Source: Actinomycetota bacterium
GTDB lineage: Bacteria > Actinomycetota > Actinomycetes > Propionibacteriales > Nocardioidaceae
DNA: 9,335 bases
Assembly: GCA_009702305.1 (NCBI GenBank)
Contig: WLIH01000058.1
Span: forward strand, 1 to 9,335
Reading direction: 5' to 3'
How positions within the stretch are numbered: the stretch's first letter is position 1; every line of letters starts with the position of its first letter. Under the pieces are notes generated by a model. The model saw only the letters and a list, made by a program, of their open reading frames with translations. It searched no databases and was not told the origin of the DNA. This document shows, one piece after another, positions 6,101 through 9,335 of this stretch. The position numbers and the translations under genes were made by a program.

Positions 6101-7761
6101 GTCGTGGTGGCCCCACGCACCAGGGCGCCGGTGTGGCTCTTCTCGATCGCGAGATCCGGGGCAGCGACGGTGACGTCGACCGAGCTGACGGCGGTCAGCG
6201 GCGTGCCGAGGCTGGCCGAGGCGAAGCTCGCGGTCGCGGTGTTGCGGACCTGCTCGCCGTCGGCGACCGGGCTGAGCGGACCGTTGACCACCACGTCGAA
6301 CGTCACGGCGTAGGACTTGCCGACGGCGATGGTGCCGCCCGCGGTCGAGGTGGCTCCGGTGCCGAGGCGGGCCACCACGCGGTTGTCGACGGCGTCGTAC
6401 TCACCGAGGTCGTCGCCGGCGGCGTCGGTGGCAGCCGAGGTGACGCCCGTGGGCTGCGTGAGCTTCAGCGTGCCGGGGCGGTAGGTCGTGTCGGCCGGGA
6501 TCGGGTCGCGCAGCACGAAGCCGGTGGCGCCGTCCTGGCCGTTGTTGGTGCCGGCGATCGTGTAGCGCAGCACGTCGCCCTGCTCGACGAGTCCGCCGTT
6601 GACGTCGACGACCGTCTTGGTCTGGTCCATCTTGGGTGCGTAGAGGTCGGTCGCGAAGGTCACGACGCCGGGCGCGTAGACGTCGCCGGCGGTGGTGAGG
6701 CCGATCGTCGCCGTCGTGGCGCCGTTCGAGATGTAGGAGTTGCCGACGGTGAGCATCGACTGCTCGAAGCCCATGTTGTTGGGGTAGCTCGGGTTGTTGC
6801 CGGTGCGCAGGTTGCCGCCGCGGCTGCTGCGCGAGTCGAAGAAGTTGCCCGAGGGGTGCTGCGCGTCGGCCAGTGCGACGCCGTTGAGGCTCGCGCCGTC
6901 GCCGACCAGACCGAGGTCGCCCTCGTAGGTCACGAAGCCGAGCGTGGTGTTGACCTGCCCGGCCGGCGGCGTCTTGAAGCCGGAGACCGAGATCGACCCG
7001 GAGCTCGATCCGTTGATCGACTTGAGACCGTCGAAGACGCTGAGGTTGCGGGCCGGCTGGCTGGTGTCGCGGTAGGCGATGACCAGCGACCAGCCGCCGA
7101 GCCGGTCGGCGCCGGTGCCGGTCTGCACGTTGGCGACCGTGTAGGTGCCGTTGCCGGCGGCCGCGACGCGCGAGGTCACGTCGGCGAAGCCCTGGTAGAT
7201 GATGTCGCCGTCGTCGACCACGGACGCGGTGATCGTCGTGTACGACGACGCGCCCGGCGCCTTGAGCTTGACCGTGTTGCGGGCGCTGGTGGTCGGAGCG
7301 GCCGAGCCGCCGCTGCCGGCAGTGACCTCGCCACCCCAGTAGAGACCGGCGAAGAGGACCGTCGCGCCCGCGGGCAGCGCGAGGGTGGACTGGCTGGAGT
7401 TGAAGGTCGAGGAGTCGGAGTCGACGTCGACGTACTGCATCGCGTAGGCGTTGTTGTTGACCGCCGAGTTGGCCGTGCTCGAGACCGGGGCGGTGCGCGC
7501 ACCCGCGCAACCGGGGGTGGCGGTGTTGCACGTCATCAGCGTGTTGCCGACGATCTCGATGTCGCCGGTGTCGTTGGTCGAGAAGCGCGAGCTGAACGCG
7601 CGGTCGGCCGCGGCCGCCGGCGTCGCCGGGATCATCGCGAAGACGCCCAGCACCATGAGGAGTGCGACCACCCCGCGTCCTGCTGCTCGACGGACGTGCG
7701 TGCTGGTGCTGTGGTCGCGGTCGCGCGTGAGCACGCCGACGGTCCCCCCCGAAACGGTCAT
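3127..7761 (-). CDS. Large secreted DUF11-repeat surface protein with nested triple Cys-pair modules
   Basis: The 1544-residue product has a long signal peptide (1 to about 52, hydrophobic core 30-45, cleavage likely after PATPAAAA). Residues 55-377 form a beta-rich N-terminal region (ATVLFAGLYWGGEV, LGGWSLVIAYRD) of the kind that precedes DUF11 arrays. DUF11-like Ig-fold repeats follow, starting near 378, 535, 661, 783, 911 and 1036, with hallmarks such as VTVTDALPSGLTYVSA and SITKTVDKATAAPGDTVTYT. Repeats 2-6 each hold one Cys pair: 593/602, 715/726, 842/851, 966/977, 1092/1101. Three tandem modules fill 1133-1402, and the final DUF11 strand (ITNTAVVTTSSPDATTSDD) appears only after them. 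The last 100 residues are a separate beta-rich tail without LPXTG or a membrane helix. I prefer the ATG at 7761 (leaderless); GTG at 7734, after a G-rich tract, is an alternative. DUF11 proteins are usually wall-associated; the ligand is unknown. Confidence 0.8.
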   Translation of the reverse strand: MTVSGGTVGVLTRDRDHSTSTHVRRAAGRGVVALLMVLGVFAMIPATPAAAADRAFSSRFSTNDTGDIEIVGNTLMTCNTATPGCAGARTAPVSSTANSAVNNNAYAMQYVDVDSDSSTFNSSQSTLALPAGATVLFAGLYWGGEVTAGSGGSAAPTTSARNTVKLKAPGASSYTTITASVVDDGDIIYQGFADVTSRVAAAGNGTYTVANVQTGTGADRLGGWSLVIAYRDTSQPARNLSVFDGLKSINGSSSGSISVSGFKTPPAGQVNTTLGFVTYEGDLGLVGDGASLNGVALADAQHPSGNFFDSRSSRGGNLRTGNNPSYPNNMGFEQSMLTVGNSYISNGATTATIGLTTAGDVYAPGVVTFATDLYAPKMDQTKTVVDVNGGLVEQGDVLRYTIAGTNNGQDGATGFVLRDPIPADTTYRPGTLKLTQPTGVTSAATDAAGDDLGEYDAVDNRVVARLGTGATSTAGGTIAVGKSYAVTFDVVVNGPLSPVADGEQVRNTATASFASASLGTPLTAVSSVDVTVAAPDLAIEKSHTGALVRGATTTYHLDVSNVGSARTQGTVTVTDALPSGLTYVSATGSGWTCTQAAGVVSCTRSDTLAPGAAYPTIDLVATVTDDAAATVANTGVVGGGGDGVHDNDSHVDSAPTVAITDLEIAKSSDVATAPVGGTVTWTLRVTNHGPSRSTGSTVVDTLPTGLTFVSASTGCTSGPTASQVVCELGALANGASTSKQITTKVGLGTAGATLVNDAVVNAHENDPTGTNDHASASVEVKPVDLAITSRVQGDPSALAAGSTYTWLLDVANLGTSPAADSVVRFTVPAGVTIVTAGLDPRCQVTGQQLVCDLGTVGAGASVPQIAVRATLASGPAAPASVPTTATVSTSEPEAALGNNRALTDHAVASSVDLSVTLSPSLAGATGGETLTLTATVANAGPGTPVQPTVDIDVPGDATFVSADPGCSYAAATRVVTCTLSPADLAPGAHVSRSVNVTVADHPAGPLTATATARTTSTDVDLSNNTATATVPVVRGAGLSITKTVDKATAAPGDTVTYTLVAANAGPAAAQDVVVTDALPAGTTYASVSGATCSVAASTVTCPIGSIAAGTSTTITLKATVDPIAGSADPTQSHQLDVTKVETHLGLPAGTTQTATATCPSGFLATDGGVRLDAVDQGTGTFADAVVLASSATADGTGWTGTVRNDATGQVQAKVNVVCLSARTVSGESHQHDVVVSAPVTSAVELSSGTHTVELTCAPGQVAVAPGWTFTSGSGQLRTSQRRTADGGTGWTFEIDVPASATGTFAIRCLSSTLAVSAGHSHDLSLQQLSGTVTVPAGQTVEAQLTCADDAKGIVASWSMDAGLVSLGNDPQPKTRVFKFTNPTGSSLTARIGLLCLSVRTGGELGGTRDITNTAVVTTSSPDATTSDDASSATFRAARTGGSGSVTPAPSALVASAGRLVKLAVSSTDAGSVTVTLLSRKRVGALRAGSVLARGTAYVEEGSSTLRLAVRSAAAGALRSGRVRIATVVVSTADGARETSTIRLR
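3556..4365 (-). repeat. Three tandem ~90-residue modules with SH-x-HD linkers (protein-level repeat)
   Basis: Within the DUF11 protein, residues 1133-1228, 1229-1318 and 1319-1402 align with each other. Each begins with H-x-(H/L)-D, has a beta strand leading to the first Cys (C1158, C1256, C1346), and ends in a hydrophobic strand with CLS (C1218, C1308, C1395). The first two share a DGTGWT- or GGTGWT-like turn. The junctions carry SHQHD and SHSHD. The match is at the protein level; I saw no long DNA identity. I do not recognise the module as a named family. Confidence 0.65.
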
Positions 7762-7767
7762 GCGACC

Positions 7768-7773
7768 ACTATC
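7768..7773 (-). promoter_or_regulatory. -10-like box of a possible leaderless promoter for the DUF11 protein
   Basis: GATAGT on the minus strand keeps the key A at position 2 and T at position 6 of a -10 hexamer. It is followed by exactly six bases and then the ATG at 7761. The -35 region is weak. Confidence 0.4.
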
Positions 7774-7783
7774 GGCGGGTTCA

Positions 7784-7838
7784 GGTCACCGGCGAGCGAT
7801 GGTTACCCAACCCTGGTGATGTTGTGGAGAAGGTAACG
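7784..7838. promoter_or_regulatory. Three GGTNAC(C) motifs upstream of the DUF11 gene
   Basis: On the plus strand GGTCACC (7784-7790), GGTTACC (7801-7807) and GGTAACG (7832-7838) lie in the 78-bp gap between the flavodoxin-like gene and the DUF11 gene. The first two share a near-palindromic GGTNACC form, and the second and third make a 6-bp inverted repeat. The placement over the presumed promoter suggests an operator, but this is inferred from sequence likeness only. Confidence 0.25.
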
Positions 7839-7839
7839 A

Positions 7840-8331
7840 TCAGTCGCCCGGCGCGATCAACGCCGCCAGCGTCGCGCCCAGGTCGTACGCCGCAGCCAGC
7901 GCCGCGTCGTCGACGTGGCCGAGCACCTCGAGGACCGGGGCGGACTGCTGCCAGGCCAGGGCCTGCACGATCGACTGCACGGAGCGCACCGCCCCGGTCG
8001 TGTCGTAGCGCCCGTGCACCCACAGGCCGTAGGGCTTGCGTCCGTCCGTCGGCGCGCCCGCGCCGCCGTCCTCGCCCAGCGAGCCGCCCGCCTGCAAGAA
8101 CACCGTGTCGAAGAAGTGCTTGAGCGCTCCCGACATGTAGCCGAAGTTCGCCGGTGTGCCGAGCAGGTAGGCGTCCGCGGCCAGCACGTCCTCGGCTCCC
8201 GCCTCCAGCGCCGTCCGCACCACGATCTCGACGCCCTCGATCGCGTCGTCCCCGGCCCCCGCCACCGCCGCAGCAGCCAGCGCCTCCACCGACGCCGTCG
8301 GCGCGTGCTGGACGATCAACAACCGCGACAT
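7840..8331 (-). CDS. Flavodoxin-fold FMN protein / NAD(P)H-dependent oxidoreductase family
   Basis: The 163-residue cytoplasmic protein has a flavodoxin fold. The first strand MSRLLIVQHAPT leads into the FMN phosphate loop (about 9-17, HAPTASVEA). The second flavin loop is very clear: YLLGTPANFGYMSGALKHFFD (55-75 region), as in WrbA-like and NADPH-dependent FMN reductase families. A Gly-rich stretch (82-92) and the strand KPYGLWVHGRYD (99-110) precede the C-terminal helices. It is shorter than WrbA (about 200 residues) but usual for small flavodoxin-like reductases. Such proteins carry FMN and move electrons to quinones or other acceptors; the substrate is unknown. The ATG at 8331 is supported by a TAGGGT -10 box six bases upstream, pointing to a leaderless message. 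It diverges from the methyltransferase and precedes the DUF11 gene by 78 bp on the same strand. Confidence 0.82.
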   Translation of the reverse strand: MSRLLIVQHAPTASVEALAAAAVAGAGDDAIEGVEIVVRTALEAGAEDVLAADAYLLGTPANFGYMSGALKHFFDTVFLQAGGSLGEDGGAGAPTDGRKPYGLWVHGRYDTTGAVRSVQSIVQALAWQQSAPVLEVLGHVDDAALAAAYDLGATLAALIAPGD

Positions 8332-8337
8332 GCCTCG

Positions 8338-8343
8338 ACCCTA
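8338..8343 (-). promoter_or_regulatory. -10 box of the flavodoxin-like gene, leaderless
   Basis: TAGGGT on the minus strand is a close fit to the actinobacterial -10 consensus. It is followed by six bases and the ATG at 8331, placing transcription start on the start codon. The palindrome at 8348-8380 covers the expected -35 position. Confidence 0.6.
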
Positions 8344-8347
8344 GGAC

Positions 8348-8380
8348 CCCGAGGCCGTCCACAGGACGACGAGCCTCGGG
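8348..8380. promoter_or_regulatory. Nested palindrome between divergent promoters, possible operator
   Basis: Outer arms CCCGAGGC (8348-8355) and GCCTCGGG (8373-8380) pair perfectly. An inner pair, CGTCC (8356-8360) and GGACG (8364-8368), encloses ACA. The structure covers the -35 region of the flavodoxin-like promoter and is not in the predicted transcript of either leaderless gene, so it is more likely a DNA site than an RNA hairpin. No known regulator site is recognised. Confidence 0.4.
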
Positions 8381-8452
8381 TTGCCGACGTCGCGGCGGGG
8401 CATCCCGCCCGGGGGCCTGGACCTTCGTCCTCCGGTGCGGAGCCTGGGCCAC

Positions 8453-8458
8453 TACGGT
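8453..8458 (+). promoter_or_regulatory. -10 box of the methyltransferase gene, leaderless
   Basis: TACGGT fits TANNNT and is followed by six bases and then the ATG at 8465. This spacing supports the ATG over the adjoining GTG at 8462 and over the ATG at 8381. Confidence 0.5.
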
Positions 8459-8464
8459 GCGGTG

Positions 8465-9178
8465 ATGGGGTTCTTCGACTTCCTGCAGGACAACCCGCGC
8501 TACGCGGGGCGGCGGCTGGCGATCAACCGGCTCAACAAGCGGCACCGGTTCCTGGTGCGGCCCTACCGCTCGGAGATCGCCGGGGCGCGGGTGCTGGATC
8601 TGGCCTCGCACGACGGGCGCTGGCCCTACGCGCTGAGCGCGGCGGGGGCACGCGAGGTGGTCGGGGTCGAGGCCCGCCCCGAGATGATCGACCAGTTCGC
8701 GGCCTACCCCGAGGGCGAGGTCAAGGACCGGGTCCGGCTCGTCGAGGGCGACGTGTACGTCGAGCTGCCGCGGCTGATCGAGGCGGGCGAGACCTTCGAC
8801 GTCGTCGCGGTCTACGGGCTCCTCTACCACCTGACCGACCACTACGGGCTGCTCGCGCTGATCGCGCGCCTCCGGCCGCGGTTGATCGTCATCGACAGCG
8901 AGTTCGCGCTCAGCGCGGACCCGGTGGTGCGGTTCGCGATGGAGTCGACCGAGAGCCACCTGAACACGATCGCCCACGTGCCGGGCCAGGGGGCTGCACC
9001 GATCGGGGTGCCGAGCCGGTCGGCGATGGAGCTGATGGCGCGCTCGCTGGGCTACGAGACCACGTGGGCCGACTGGGAGTCGCTGCCCGAGCGTCAGCGC
9101 GGTGGGCTGGCGTCGTACTACCGCCAACCACCGCGCTGGAAGCGACGCGACACCTGCGCGCTGCGCCCGGTGACCTAG
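8465..9178 (+). CDS. Class I SAM-dependent methyltransferase
   Basis: The 237-residue cytoplasmic protein has a Rossmann-type methyltransferase core. Motif I is VLDLASHDGRWPYALSAAGA (43-62), the Gly-containing loop that binds S-adenosylmethionine. It is followed by VVGVEARPEM, whose acidic Glu69 ends strand beta 2 and would hold the ribose hydroxyls. EGDVY (94-98) resembles motif II and FDVVAVYGLLYHLTDHYGLL (111-130) motif IV and its helix. The YHL pattern resembles CmoB-like and related small-molecule or RNA methyltransferases. A C-terminal part (150-237) with SESHLN-like residues and WKRRDT probably shapes the acceptor pocket; the acceptor is unknown. The ATG at 8465 is chosen because TACGGT lies six bases before it and the conserved sequence starts here; extending to 8381 adds 28 unconvincing residues. 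Its TAG stop overlaps the convergent gene's stop. Confidence 0.82.
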   Translation: MGFFDFLQDNPRYAGRRLAINRLNKRHRFLVRPYRSEIAGARVLDLASHDGRWPYALSAAGAREVVGVEARPEMIDQFAAYPEGEVKDRVRLVEGDVYVELPRLIEAGETFDVVAVYGLLYHLTDHYGLLALIARLRPRLIVIDSEFALSADPVVRFAMESTESHLNTIAHVPGQGAAPIGVPSRSAMELMARSLGYETTWADWESLPERQRGGLASYYRQPPRWKRRDTCALRPVT

Positions 9179-9335
9179 GGCGCGCTGGGAGGTCGAGCAG
9201 CGTCGCGCATCCGGTAGAGGCTCAGAGCGAGCAGCCCCGCGAAGAGCACGGCGTCGACCACCGTGACCGCCGAGACCAGCGCGGTCAGGCCGTCGACGGT
9301 GAGCCCGGCGACCAGGAGTGCCGCGACCGCGATCC
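9175..9335 (-). CDS. Membrane protein, C-terminal 52 residues (partial)
   Basis: A minus-strand reading frame enters from the right edge and ends at TAG (9175-9177). The 52 visible residues are strongly hydrophobic: IAVAALLVAGLTVDGL, then ALVSAVTVVDAVLFAGLLAL, then a short basic tail SLYRMRDAARPPSAP. This reads as one or two transmembrane helices with a cytoplasmic C-terminal tail by the positive-inside rule. The family cannot be named from this fragment. The frame is supported by hydrophobicity, GC-rich third positions and its exact convergence with the methyltransferase stop. Confidence 0.55.
   Translation of the reverse strand, partial: IAVAALLVAGLTVDGLTALVSAVTVVDAVLFAGLLALSLYRMRDAARPPSAP

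Noticed and set aside
2884..7836. A plus-strand open frame of about 1650 codons antisense to the DUF11 gene
   Set aside because: Its translation is a monotonous Gly/Arg/Asp/Val/Ala string with no domain, signal peptide or hydrophobic pattern, as expected from the reverse strand of a GC-rich repetitive gene that lacks stops by composition. The opposite frame has a clear signal peptide and recognisable repeats.
8381..8464. N-terminal extension of the methyltransferase to the ATG at 8381
   Set aside because: The added 28 residues are Pro/Arg/Gly-rich and would place the start inside the control region, before the TACGGT box that fits the ATG at 8465.
7781..9127. Minus-strand 448-codon frame across the flavodoxin-like and methyltransferase genes
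   Set aside because: It crosses two well-supported genes in the wrong frame and has the composition of a GC-rich shadow.

Overview
The window is very GC-rich (I judge roughly 70%, not counted). Its codons strongly prefer G or C in the third position, GTG starts are common, and several genes appear to be leaderless with a TANNNT-like -10 box six or seven bases before the start codon. Together with an actinobacterial-type DUF559 endonuclease-like gene and Cys-rich 'septum formation'-like lipoproteins, this points to a high-GC actinobacterium, perhaps of the Nocardioides type. The genus is inference.

Left region (1-1446). The N-terminal end of an LLM-class flavin-dependent oxidoreductase runs off the left edge on the minus strand. 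Facing away from it is a plus-strand gene for a 319-residue protein with a C-terminal Vsr/DUF559-like PD-(D/E)XK nuclease fold. This gene sits between two copies, in inverted orientation, of an 83-bp element (173-255 and 1336-1418). Each copy is made of a 26-bp palindrome plus a second hairpin with a 13- or 17-bp stem. The inner edge of the right copy supplies part of the gene's stop codon. This nuclease-plus-hairpin unit is the best candidate in the window for an undescribed mobile or recombination system.

Middle region (1447-7761, all minus strand). In transcription order this holds a 1544-residue secreted DUF11-repeat protein, then two paralogous lipoproteins (261 and 285 residues) whose reading frames overlap by 25 bp. 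Both lipoproteins keep eight cysteines beyond the lipid cysteine, and each seems to hold two copies of a C-x3-H unit. In the large protein, the sixth DUF11 repeat appears to be split by an insertion of three tandem ~90-residue modules, each with one Cys pair and separated by SH-x-HD motifs. The three genes probably work at the cell surface, but no partner or ligand can be read from the sequence.

Right region (7762-9335). A small flavodoxin-fold FMN protein (minus) and a class I SAM-dependent methyltransferase (plus) diverge from a 133-bp intergenic region that holds two good -10 boxes and a nested palindrome. The methyltransferase converges on a membrane protein that enters from the right edge, and their two stop codons share one CTAG tetranucleotide. 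No RNA gene, CRISPR array or known insertion sequence was seen, and no gene-free stretch exceeds 300 bases.
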